DNA from: Corythucha ciliata
Taxonomy: Eukaryota; Arthropoda; Insecta; Hemiptera; Tingidae
Assembly: GCA_038030265.1 (NCBI GenBank)
Contig: CM075938.1
Span: 12,191,009 to 12,255,008 of the forward strand
Reading direction: 5' to 3'
DNA length: 64,000 nucleotides
Both the position numbers and the translations under genes were made by a program. Position 1 is the stretch's first letter. Every line of letters starts with the position of its first letter. The notes beneath the pieces are model-generated. The model searched no databases. It was given only the letters and a program-made list of their open reading frames with translations, and had not been told where the DNA came from. Positions 45,970-56,639 of the stretch are shown here, piece after piece.

Positions 45970-47200
45970 ATTGTAATGGACATACTGTCCATTTTATGAA
46001 AAAACCCGTCGGTTTCACGAAAAAATTGTCTATTTCATAACGAAATTGTCTGTTTTATGAGAAAAGTTTCAATTTTATAAGGGATCTTAAGCTTATGCGA
46101 GCACAATGGTTGATTTTATGAGGAAATTTTTAGTCTAAAAGGTGTCAATTTGATGAATACATCTACAGTTTGATATGGAAATAGTCAATTTTACGAATAA
46201 AATTAGGAATTGCCAATATAATGAGAAAATTGCCCTTTTTGAATTAATTTCCAATTTTGTAAGGAAATTGTTAGTTCGAATTGGAAATTGTTAATTTCAA
46301 GAGGAAATCGTAAGTTTTCTAGGAATCGTTAATTTTAGGACGAAATTGTCAGTTTCACGAGGACATTTGTAACTGATCCTCAATAGTTTTCTTTTGGTCC
46401 TTCGAACTTATTAATTTTGCCCCATGACTCGATGGGCAATTGCCGTTTTGGTGAATATTGTTAATACAGTAATTGGTGATCGCTTCAACATTATCAATTT
46501 TATTAGGAAATCGTCAATTTTATGAGGACCTTGCCAATTTTATATGGAAATTGTGATTTTCATGAGGAAATTGTATGTTTTATGAGGAAATTGTCCATTT
46601 TATGAGGAAATTGTCACTTTTATCAGGAAATTGTCACTTTTATGAGGAAATTGTCACTTTTATGAGGAAATTGACAATTTTACACTAAAATTGTGAATTT
46701 TATGAAGTAATTGTATGTTTTATGAGGACATTGTCAATTTTATGAGGAAATTGTCCATTTTCTGGGTTAATAATAAAATTTTATATAGAAATTGTCCATT
46801 TTATGAGAAAACTGTCAATTTTATAAGGAAATTGTGAATTTTATGAGGAAATTGTCAATTTTATGAGCAAATTGTCAATTTTATGAGCAAATTGTCAATT
46901 TTATGTGTAAATTGTCAATTTTGAGAGGAAAATGTCACTTTTATGAAGAAGTTGTCAATTTTATGAGGAAATACTAAATTTTAGGAAATAATTGACAATT
47001 ATTTCCTAAAATTTACAATTTGGGAAAAATTGACAATTTTCTGGGGAAATCCTCAATTTTGTAGGGAAATCGTCAATTTTATGAACAAATTGTCTGTTTT
47101 ATGAGGAAATTGTCAATTTACGAGAAAATTGTATGCTTTGTTAGGAAATTTCCAATTATATGAAGCAATTGTCAATTTCATGACACTAAATTTTATGAAC
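45970..47200 (+). repeat. Family E 20-bp minisatellite
   Basis: More than 1.2 kb of GAGGAAATTGTCAATTTTAT units. The core (46500-46980) is well preserved, with short runs of nearly identical units such as GAGGAAATTGTCACTTTTAT near 46600-46675; the flanks are more eroded. Confidence 0.9.
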
Positions 47201-47689
47201 AGATAGTTTCGGGAAATTTGTTTGCCAGAAAACCAGTTTTGCTGGGTGGCCTATTTCAGTGACCGAATGCGCCATTTTTCGCACTTAAATCCGTTTTTAG
47301 CTGGTTTCACTCAATAAAAAAGTAATTTTTTGGATTTCGCACACTAAAAAACATAATTTTGAGGGTTACATCCAAAGTGCTAGCCGTGGGACATAAGAGC
47401 TTCCTCTCCACCAATGCGCTGAGTTCACTTCATTCGGCAGGAGGCATATTTTTTCCAATCTAATAGTTCACGTTACGACGCCTGGCACGATAAAGTATCG
47501 GACACTTTGTGGTGCAAATGAGTAGGATGCCTAAAAACAAATTAATAACTCAAAGACTAGTCTTTCTTCAATGATAAAATTGTTTGATCACTCGACTCGT
47601 TTATGATAGCAATGTAGCGGCTTGACGAAGTGACCGAGTCGTGGTGCAGCTAAAAAAACAAAAAAAAAACACCATCCCCCCTCCCCACA
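47201..47689. other. Gene-free spacer
   Basis: Unique AT-rich spacer between the E array and the next leader. I see no gene. Confidence 0.5.
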
Positions 47690-47859
47690 TACAACCCACA
47701 GGAGAATTATTTTCAAACAGCCGTTCTGACTCTTTTGGGTTACGGATTACACCGATTATTTGAACAGTGGCAGAACTCCACTGCCAAAAAGCTTCGCAAT
47801 TCAAAGAGGATGCACCTACACGAACACTTAAGCGTTTCTGGTAGGGGAACCAGGAGAAA
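47690..47859 (+). repeat. Leader of C array, copy 2
   Basis: Contains ACACCGATTATTTGAACAGT, then ACACGAACACTTAAGCGTTT and CTGGTAGGGGAACCAGGA, matching the 4570-4755 leader piece by piece, directly before a C array. Confidence 0.6.
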
Positions 47860-49330
47860 TGGGATTTGAAAGAGCAAATCCGTGAAATTTAGAATTAAAA
47901 TCCACAAAACTGGGGATTGAAACGGCCAAAATGGAGAAATTTAGGGTTTTGAATTAGCCGAACCCGTGAATTCGATTCTTGAAGGAGCCACATTTGTTTT
48001 TAGAACTAGCACAATCTGCGAAACTGATTCTAGAAAGAGCTAATACCACCTACTTTGGTATTTGACATAATTTAAATACGCAAAATTAGGGTCTGAATTA
48101 GCAAAAAGTCGTGAAGTTGGGTTTTGAAGGAGTAAAATCCGCGATATTTGGTTTTGAAGGAGTAAAATCCGCGATATTTGGTTTTGAAGGAGTAAAATCC
48201 GCGATATTTGGTTTTGAAAGAGCAAAAATACTCGGCAAAATTAAGCTTCAAACAGCGAAAATCACGAAATTATTTTTTCGATGTTAGTTTTTAGCATTGG
48301 CCAAGACTATGGAACTGATTTCAGAAAAACCAAGTCGACGGAATTTTGTTTATGAAATATGTCAACATCTGTGAAAATTAGGGTTGGAATGAGCCAAATC
48401 CACGAAATTAGGTTTTAAAAGAAGCAAAAATTTGGGCATGTAAGGGCAATAATGACGAAATTTGGGTTTTGAAAGAGCTAAATTCATTTTCTGTATTAGC
48501 CAATTAACGTGCAAAACGTATTTTAGTAAGAGCAAACCAGCACGCAAAAGCGTGAAAATCTGTGAAATAACAAAAGGAATAACAATACCAAAACCACCAA
48601 TACCAATACCAATTCCATCAAAACCAATACCATCAATACTATACCAATACCAATACCTATACCACCAATACCAATACTAATACCACCGATACCAATGCCA
48701 CCAATACCGACACCAATACCAATAGATTTAGGCCTTGGCACCTGGGCCGGGGTTCCAGTAACACGAATCTGGTGTCAGCAATTTGTTGTTTTTTGTTCTT
48801 TTTTTTCCTTGCCAAATGTGAAACATTCGGTTATGAAAGAGCAAAATCGGAGGTTAGAATCACGAAATCTGTTTTTCCGTCGTTCGTTTTCCGCGAAATT
48901 AGTTTTTCGAAATAACCGAACCTGAGAAAATGAATTTTTTAAGGGGCAACCGAAGAGACGATCCCACGAAATTGCGTTTAGAAAGAGCGAAAGTCGACAA
49001 AAATGATTTTTGAACAGCAAAACCCACGAAATCGGGGTTGTAAAAGGGACAAATCCGCCTTTCGTTTTGAAAGATGAGCGCGCGATTGGTTTTGAATCAG
49101 ACAGTCAGCCTAATTGTCCAGTTTGTCGTATTTTTGAAAATTGAGTCGTAGGTGTGTTGTTAGATTCGTGGGGGTAACATTGAAGTAGTTGGTATCGGTA
49201 CATCAATTTTCTCTTATTGGAGAGGGGGGGAAGGTAAGGTCCATGGCGAAAATCAACGAAAGTACGTTTTGAAAGGGGTTAAATCTGGTCAAACTGGGGT
49301 TTCTAAAAGCCAAAATCACGTAAATTTGAT
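47860..49330 (+). repeat. Family C minisatellite
   Basis: Units like GATTTGAAAGAGC and CCACGAAATTTGGTTTT recur. The interval 48121-48210 is three identical 30-bp units in a row, unlike the diverged surroundings. An ACCAAT microsatellite interrupts it at 48590-48730. Confidence 0.8.
48590..48730 (+). repeat. (ACCAAT)n-type microsatellite
   Basis: Variants of CCAATACCAATACC with occasional ATCAAT and ACCGAT run for ~140 bp. Confidence 0.9.
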
Positions 49331-49559
49331 TTTATAGTGATTGTGATATGTGTGTGGTATTCATAGCCTACTGACGCTTCGAAACCCCGTACATTTTTAA
49401 AGCTAAATTGTTCCCGCAGATCAGATCCCGCTAAATTGTTTTGAATGGATCAAGTCTTGGTAATTTTTTTTTGCAAAGATTTAGACGCGCGTTTTTTTAA
49501 ACCTAAAGCCAATAATTTGGGCTGTTTCTCCAAAAGTTGCCTTCAGAAGCCACTATTTT

Positions 49560-50690
49560 ATAGTTTCAATGAGAATCATTGCTTTTTCTGAATTATCCTG
49601 AGCATATTTGCGTTTTCGAGAAAAGAGAGAGAGAGAGAGAGAGAGAGAGTGAGAGCTGAAAACCAACGTTTTTCTGGACTCTTAATGGATTATTAGCGCT
49701 CTTTTTCAACTTTTAACCGAAAAATCCTTCAGAAGTTTGTCTCCATTTAGACGCTTTTTCTCAATTTTTTAAAAGGGAATTAGCGCTTTTATGAATTTGA
49801 ACGGAAAATTCTCTATTTTATTCTACGTATTAGCGGTTTTTATCAATTTTTGCCACAAATCGGCGTCTCCCTCAATTTTTAGCCGCGAATCAGCACCTTT
49901 TCTCAATTTTAGCTGAAATTTAGCGTTTTTCTTAATTGTAGCCGCGCTAACTAGTTATTTTTTCAATAATAACCGTGAATTAGCGTTTTTTTTACATTTT
50001 AGCCACACATTGGCAATATTTCATTTTAGTTTTAGCTATGTATCAGCACTTTTTCTCAGTTTTATGTCTCGAAACTTTTTCTCAGTTTTACGTCTCGAAA
50101 CTTTTCTCAGTTTTATGTCTCGAAACTTTTTCTCAGTTTTGTGCCTTCAGAAGCTACGGATTGGCGTTTCCTCAATTTTAGCCGCGAATAAGTGATTGTT
50201 TTTGTATTCGCAAATTAAAGTTTTTCCTCCAGTTTACTCGCCAATTAGCGGTTTTTCTAAATTTCATCGACGTATTAAGCGATTTTTTTTCAATTTTAGC
50301 CACGAATTCTTTCACTTGAATAGCCTTGATACATATGTATAACGCATGTTCGTAATATTAGCCGGGGGCTTGGCTCAAAAACACACCGCCGTAAAATTGT
50401 CACTAATACACCGAGAATCAGTAATTTTTTCTAAATTAAGATCAGAAAGTTGCTTCGAAAAACTTGGAATGGGCGTTTTTTTGCAGTTTTAGCCACGAAT
50501 ATATTAGCACTTTTTTTTCAATTTTTTTGCCGCCTACTCGGCCCAACATCGGTACATTAGAACGCGCCTTCTCAATTTCATCTGCTTTAAGGACCTAAAG
50601 AAACTTTGGGATCAGCGTATTTTCTCTATTTTAGCCGCGAATTTACTTTCAGAAGGGGAAAATTTTCTCAATTTTAGCCATCAGGCTCGA
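49560..50690 (-). repeat. Family A minisatellite, reverse orientation
   Basis: Plus-strand units read TTTTTCTCAATTTTAGCC then GCGAATTAGCG. A (GA)n tract lies at 49625-49649. Four nearly identical 28-bp units around TCTCGAAACTTTTTCTCAG occupy about 50058-50150. The last 400 bp matches the end of the array at 2230-3830. Confidence 0.8.
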
Positions 50691-50699
50691 CCGAATATT

Positions 50700-50958
50700 T
50701 ACCCACAGTGTTTGCTTATCACCGTAGGTAACATTCTATTCTCCAAGTTTCGATGGACTTAAAATCGTCGAAAGGAGCCAAATCGCTGTCAATCGTATAC
50801 AAAAACTCCTTTTTACACGTACCTATAAAAACACGAACCGAAGAATCCTCATTTTTCCATGCATATTTAAGCTTTTCAAGCCTCGCGACTTCCTCGGTAC
50901 GCGGTATACTGTATGACACGCCAAAAGTGTTTTGGGGGGGGTGATACGAAGGCAGCAA
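50700..50958 (-). other. Single-copy-like tail of reverse A array (copy 2), with an open frame
   Basis: The minus strand has an open frame at 50958-50719 whose end reads VRVFIGTCKKEFLYTIDSDL then APFDDFKSIETW. I do not recognise it. The related copy at 3831-4030 has stops in this frame. It may be a decayed gene or transposon fragment that travels with the array. Confidence 0.35.
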
Positions 50959-51170
50959 TAAAATGCGTAAACAGAATTACAATGATGGAAGTACCCGAAT
51001 TACATGTTAATTTTGATACCATCGGTCACTCGATTGTGGAGTCTGTCTATCTAAGGCAACAATAACTGTTTTGGCTATAGACGGGGGGGGGGGGATCTCA
51101 AAATGAAATTAGAGCGCACGAAGTTTGACATTTGGAGTATTCTTTTTATGGTAGTGTTATAAGGAGAAAA

Positions 51171-51216
51171 GAAGAAGAAGAAGAAGAAGAAGAAGAAGAA
51201 GAAGAAGAAGAAGAAG
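51171..51216 (+). repeat. (GAA)n microsatellite
   Basis: About 46 bp of uninterrupted GAA triplets. Confidence 0.95.
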
Positions 51217-51937
51217 AGAGAAGAACTTGTAAAAATAAATAGTTGTGAAAAGTATAGGAATAAGTTCAAGCTTAAGGTTTTCTAGGAAGCATTAATAATA
51301 TAGCTTCTGTAAAAATAAGCTTAGGGTAGATGCCGTTACTTTAAGGGGCTAAAACTTTTATACTCGGCTAAGACGGGTAAATTATTTTAGTTCGTAGAAA
51401 TAGGGTAAGTAAACGACAAAAAAAAAGGAGAAGGGATTGAGGGCTTGCTACTTTGGAAGCACGCAAAAAAAAAGCAGGCAGTCAAGTTTGAGAGTCGAAT
51501 TTGTAGGTGAGCCGTTGATCTTTGTTCAGTTGTTTTTAAATCTTACTGTTAAGTTAATTTTTATATTAATTTGAACACATACACCGTAACCAACTCGCGA
51601 ACCACGAAGCTGAAACTGCGATTTACACCTGTAAGTACCCTCGATCGTTACCTTCTAGCTTCTATAGAGAATCATCCCCCTCACAGTCGTTCCTAATTGG
51701 TTTCCACAATAATTAACGCTAGATTGCTCAGATCACTATACTCCCCCTGAGTCCCTTCGATCCCCGGCTTTTTTCCATCTCCGTGCTCGCATTCGCAATC
51801 GACAGGGAGGAGGGCTGGGGTGTTACAGTAGGAACACCTTATTATTACAAAAATTAGCTATTTTTGCCTTCAACTACCACCGCAACCTGCTCCCGCGTCT
51901 AAAAGTGAATTTTTAAAAAAAATAAAACACCTATACG

Positions 51938-52025
51938 AAGGGAGTGTCAGTAATGTCCGACGCCGATTTGATCGCCGATTTTTTTTTTTGTTCTACGTTG
52001 AAAAATATTAGACACGTGTCTTCCG
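51938..52025 (+). repeat. Dispersed ~85-bp repeat, forward copy
   Basis: GGGAGTGTCAGTAATGTCCG, then GACGCCGATTT, and AATATTAGACACGTGTC form an ordered block whose inverse lies at 58818-58890. Confidence 0.7.
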
Positions 52026-52929
52026 GAACATGCCTGAGGGGGCCCCAAAAAGGCCGAAATTTAAAAAATTTGTTTACCAACTAATTTAATGTGTTTTTGC
52101 GAGGAAATTAGTGTGAGAAACTCGAAAAATAATACATAAAAAAAAATCCCAGAGTCGTAGTTTTTGATTTAACGGAGAACGGGAACGGAGATTTAACGGG
52201 AAATTACACTAAAATACGTCCTTCTACGAACCACACAATGAAACAACCTTTGACAATTTTTCAACAATTAAATGCTCATCAATTTTGAATTCAGCACCGC
52301 AAGAAACAACAAAGTACAAATTTTAAACGAAATCGCACACCGCTTTTAATTTCCGTCTCAATGTCCCTCGAAAATGGACAAAACTTCGCCTCAAATCCTC
52401 ATTTCGGGCGAGAAAAAATTAATATCTTATTTTTTTTTATTAAAAAAATAACTTCATTTGTACAATGTACCTTGGAAAAGGTCCAGTATCATTTTTTATT
52501 TTTTTATGTTGTATACTATTTAGGTAAGGCGTGTTTGAGAAAAAGAAATGTAAATTCTGAAACCCTCGGCACAACTTTCGGCACTTTTTTTAGTTTTTTC
52601 TAAATATCGCTAAAACCTCTCGCTAAAGCTCTTCATTCAACTTTTCGACATCGGTTTTGGCGAAACCCTCGACTCGTGTGTCGAGTAGTGTCAACGTCGC
52701 GGACCCGACTTGCCAAGGTTTTAGCTTATTGGCCGAAAAAAAAAAGTGATTTTGAAATTTTGGTCGGAAACTTGCGATTTTAAGGCTTTTAACCATTACA
52801 GGAAAAATGGTCCGAGAGATAGTGTAGCGGCCTCCATATTGGTCGTAGAAAAATACTTTGAATGCAAAAGATGTAGGAAATTTAATGCCCTACCTGTAAT
52901 GTGAGGGGGAATTTCCTCTATAGCCGATG

Positions 52930-53470
52930 GTTTTAGCGATGTTTAGAAAAAACTAGAAAAAAGCGGGTATAAAGTCGAGGAAAACGTTAATTCACGGGTA
53001 CAAATGAAGAAAATCAACTAGAAAAAATCACAAATTAGCGCGACTACAATTAAGAAATACGCTAATTTTCGTTTTATATCGAGAAGAAATGATAATTCTC
53101 TGCAAATATAGGGGAAAATTGCTAATTTGCAGCTCAATTATAAGAAAACGCCAATTCTTGGCAAAAATTTAGAGAGTTCGGTAATGTAAGGGTTGTAAAC
53201 GCTACTACACGCTGCTAAAATTTAGAAAAAGCACCAATTCGCTGCTAAAATTGAGGAATATCAATAATTCTCGGATAAAAAGTAGTAAAATTAGGAATTT
53301 CTTAAGTAAATACGAAATTTGTAGCTAAAATTAAGAAAAGAGGGAAATTCATGCACGGCTATAAGTAAAAATAACGCTGATTCACAGGCTAGAACTAAGA
53401 AGAAGCACATAAAATTGCTAATTCGGTGCTAAAATGTGAAAAAACCTCTGAAGAAACGAAATATTCGGCT
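52930..53470 (+). repeat. Family A minisatellite
   Basis: Diverged forward units such as GCTAATTCGGTGCTAAAAT and AATTCGCTGCTAAAATTGAG recur every ~30 bp. Confidence 0.7.
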
Positions 53471-53810
53471 GTGAATTTAATTACTTATTTTTTTATTTTT
53501 TTTTCACTTGTTTTGCATGATGTTGCATGTTCATTCTAGTCGCCTGTTTCTTTCTTCGAACGTTAAATATTTATCCTTTTCAGTCTGTTATCACTTACAC
53601 TAAGCGCTCTTAGATTTGTTCTGAATAAAGTGGGCATGAACCGTTGCAAACAAAACAAAACAAACATTTCGCTCCGGCAGCTGGCGGTCGGAAAGAGTGC
53701 ATTTCATTTCGTATGCTGATACCCTAAGCCGTCCCAGAAGTAATAATGTTGAGACCATGATTTGTTTCGTTAATGTTTGACCTTCCTCGTACTGTTTGAT
53801 GACGGGTTTC
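53471..53810. other. Gene-free spacer
   Basis: AT-rich unique sequence; nothing recognisable. Confidence 0.5.
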
Positions 53811-54322
53811 AGGCTACTTCAAAATGAAATCATCGCACCGAATATAATGCTTCTGGAACCAACTGGTCATTTGTAGTGATTTTTTTACCAGTTCAAGCCA
53901 TATTACCCCCCCCCCCCCATCCAAGTCAACCGATTGGGCCCAAATGGAATACCGACCGGGGTCTTATGACTACTGATTTTTGTGCCACAGCGCGTTCCGC
54001 TAAATTAATTTCTTTCTAGAGTTATCGGGCTAACGAGACCACAGACTTACTTCCACTCCGCGGGCACCACCCCTTGACTTTTTCAAAAAATTAAAATGGG
54101 AATCAAAGGCTACTCTAACATGGAGTATACGTACCGAATATGATGCTTCTAGAATCAACTGGTGATTTGTAGTGATTTTTTGACCATTTCAACCCCTATT
54201 TTTTCCCCCTCCACCTCGACCGATTTGGCCCAAATGCAATACCGACCTGGACCTTATGACTACTGATTTTTGTGCAAAAGCGCGTTCCGCTAAATTAATT
54301 TCTTCGAGAGTTATCGTGCTAA
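53811..54322 (+). repeat. Two-copy direct repeat, ~295 bp apart
   Basis: GGCTACT, ACCGAATATAATGCTTCT, TTTGTAGTGATTTTTT, ATGACTACTGATTTTTGTGC and GCGCGTTCCGCTAAATTAAT occur in the same order in both copies (from 53811 and 54106). The second copy has a short C5 run where the first has a ~14-C tract. Confidence 0.85.
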
Positions 54323-55339
54323 CAAGAAAACGGCCATAAGCTTATAGGGAGCCGTTCAAGATAGAACGAAATGAATTACATTTCTGAAAAGAGCGCAAAA
54401 TTTCACATTAGAAAACCTAAGAATAACGCGCCATAATGGATGACGATGAAGATGGATGACGTTTTTAATTTACTTATTAAACCACAGACATGTAATTGAA
54501 AGAAAACCCGCACTTTTAAATCAATCAATCAATACACGCCCCATCATTTTTAAGCCCCCGGTGGGAGAGGGGGATGATTTGTCATTTATTGCGTTAAAGT
54601 GCTATTTTTGGACTGAATTCCAAGCAATAATTGCCTTTCATGAGGCACAATAACACGTTTAAGGCACACAAATTCGCTTATTTTTACTGGGACAAACTTA
54701 CTGATTTTGCACGTTTATACCTTGTTTTTTCGTTTATTATCTGTGATATCTCTCTCAAAAATGGACCACCATCAATTTTGAGGCGGTCATTGGAAAGCCC
54801 ACAGAACGGGCATGTTTTTCTGATATTGGGACCATATCGAAAGCATAATAAGTTCGGCAGAAATCGTCGCTGAATTATAGGAGAAATTTAAAAGAAGTCA
54901 CTTTCGCCATTTGTGGAAAATCATAAAAAATACTGAGTTCGTTGTCAGCGGTTCAAAACACTGTTTTCTGAAGTGAAATTTTGTGGACTTTTCAAAACCG
55001 TCAACATTTTTTTTCTAAGCCCAGCGGTTGGGCCGTAAAATCGAGTTTTTGGAGAAAAAGTAGGCAGTCGATGAAAAAACACAATTGTACGCATATCTCA
55101 GAAGGAAAGCATTTGCGACCCTATGTTCATGGGGTCATTTTGGTCGCAAATACTTAGTACTACAACATACTTCAGTATATGCATTTCCTCCTGAATCACC
55201 CTGTATATGAATCCTGGAGACCACTGAATTTGTGTTCTAGAGGTTCTGAAACGTGAAAAAAACATGACATGACCCATGTTTGCCACCATCACGACGAGAC
55301 CAATAGTGCATTTTCAGAATGAAATGCACTAAAAATTAT
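54323..55339. other. Gene-free stretch
   Basis: No gene is seen. The phrase CCTGAATCACCCTGTATA near 55190 resembles a transposon end, but no partner was found. Confidence 0.45.
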
Positions 55340-55880
55340 AGCAATGGGTGAAAAATCCGCTAGTTCGCGGGAAAAAGTGAGAAAAATCGCTCATGCATAG
55401 CGCGTGGTGAACCAAAAAAATTTGGAAAAGCCCTCTATTTCGAGGCTAATATTGAGGAAAACACTTAAGGAAAACGCTAATTTTCAGCTAAAACTGAAAA
55501 AAGTGCTACTCCCCTGCTAAAAAATTGAAAAAATCGCTAATTTGCTGCTAAAATTGAGGAAAACGCCAAAACTCGTGAAAAATTGAGAAACATCGCTCTC
55601 GGGATAAAAACGCTGCTTTGCTGTTAAAGTTGAGAAAATGCCCAATTTCATGGCTATGGAGGGGAGGGGTCAAAACCGCTAGTACGCGGCTGAAATTAAG
55701 AAGAACGATACACGCGGCCAAAACTGAGAAAAGCTCTAATCTGCAGGTAAAGTTGACAAAAAGCACTCAATCATGGCAAAAATTGAGAAATTCGCGGCTT
55801 AAACTGGACATAAGCGCTAATTTCGCGGTTAGAAAAGGTGAAATAGCGGTAATTCGTGGCTAAAATGAGGAAAAGGCTAA
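55340..55880 (+). repeat. Family A minisatellite
   Basis: Forward units such as GCTAATTTGCTGCTAAAATT with GAGGAAAACGC recur every ~30 bp. Confidence 0.75.
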
Positions 55881-56484
55881 GTCAAATTATACTTCTTGTT
55901 TATAGAGTGACTTAAGGCGAAATTACCTCCGGCCCCCTTCTAACGAGATTTCCGTAGCGAGTTACCGGAAGGGTCACCTCAAGGGGGAGCTTCGCTTGCG
56001 TTATGCCATCGTTGTGCTTTTTAAGCGCGATTTTGAGGTCTTCAATCGCCTTGTTGTACGCCGTTTTGTGTGGAGGGTGTTCAGGCCGGGAAAGAAGTTT
56101 TGAAATTATTCCGATTCCCGAGCCAGGGATATAAACTTACGCAGTGGAATTAAACGGTTTGACGAAGTCGCTGAACGTCCAGCTGGTTTTCCCACGCTCC
56201 TGGGTAATGATACGACAACGGGTTATAACTTGTTCCTGATTTATATTTTTACGGCGACGTTTGACAGGAGAAGCGAAAATGGAGGTGTGAATTGAGACCC
56301 TATAATTTGTGGGGTGTACAGGTACAGTTAAATATGATAAGTTAGTTAAATTCAACGAAACTAGAATAATTACTTACAGTAGAGTCAGCGCTTATTGATT
56401 TTATGGTATGTATAAACTAATTAATCGAAGGTGGGAAAGCGAGGCGAAACGCATTGACGGTGACGGCAGAGAGACCAATAACGA
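55881..56484. other. Gene-free spacer
   Basis: Unique sequence; open frames are short and unrecognised. Confidence 0.45.
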
Positions 56485-56630
56485 TATTAGAGAGGTTTTG
56501 CAAACAACTCCGCTAACGCTAACGTTAACGCAATTCACATTTCAACCAACGAAAAGTTTACTACCCTAGCAACGCGTACACAAAAATTAACTTTAGCGTT
56601 TGCGGGACTGGTTGCAAAATCTCTCTATTA
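56485..56630. mobile_element. MITE, 136 bp, with TATTA flanks
   Basis: Inverted ends GAGAGGTTTTGCAAACAACT and, from the right, GAGAGATTTTGCAACCAGTC, with inner ACGCTAACG and CGCTAAAG also related. TATTA flanks both sides (56485-56489, 56626-56630). A TTA-containing target would suit the PIF/Harbinger superfamily. Confidence 0.75.
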
Positions 56631-56639
56631 AGAAGGAAG

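Larger units (their letters stand above)
50959..52929. other. Gene-free stretch
   Basis: No coding exon was recognised. A possible non-coding first exon (initiator-like TTCAGTT near 51526, strong donor CACCTGTAAGTACC at 51631) has no identifiable partner. A G-tract lies near 51082-51093. Confidence 0.4.

Noticed and set aside
50010..50195. Frame with repeated FLSFMSRNFFSVL motif
   Set aside because: This is a translation of nearly identical 28-bp A-array units, not a protein repeat.
51480..51640. Initiator-like TTCAGTT and donor CACCTGTAAGTACC as a new gene start
   Set aside because: No TATA box, no DPE at the right spacing and no downstream exon to join; kept only as a remark on the gene-free stretch.
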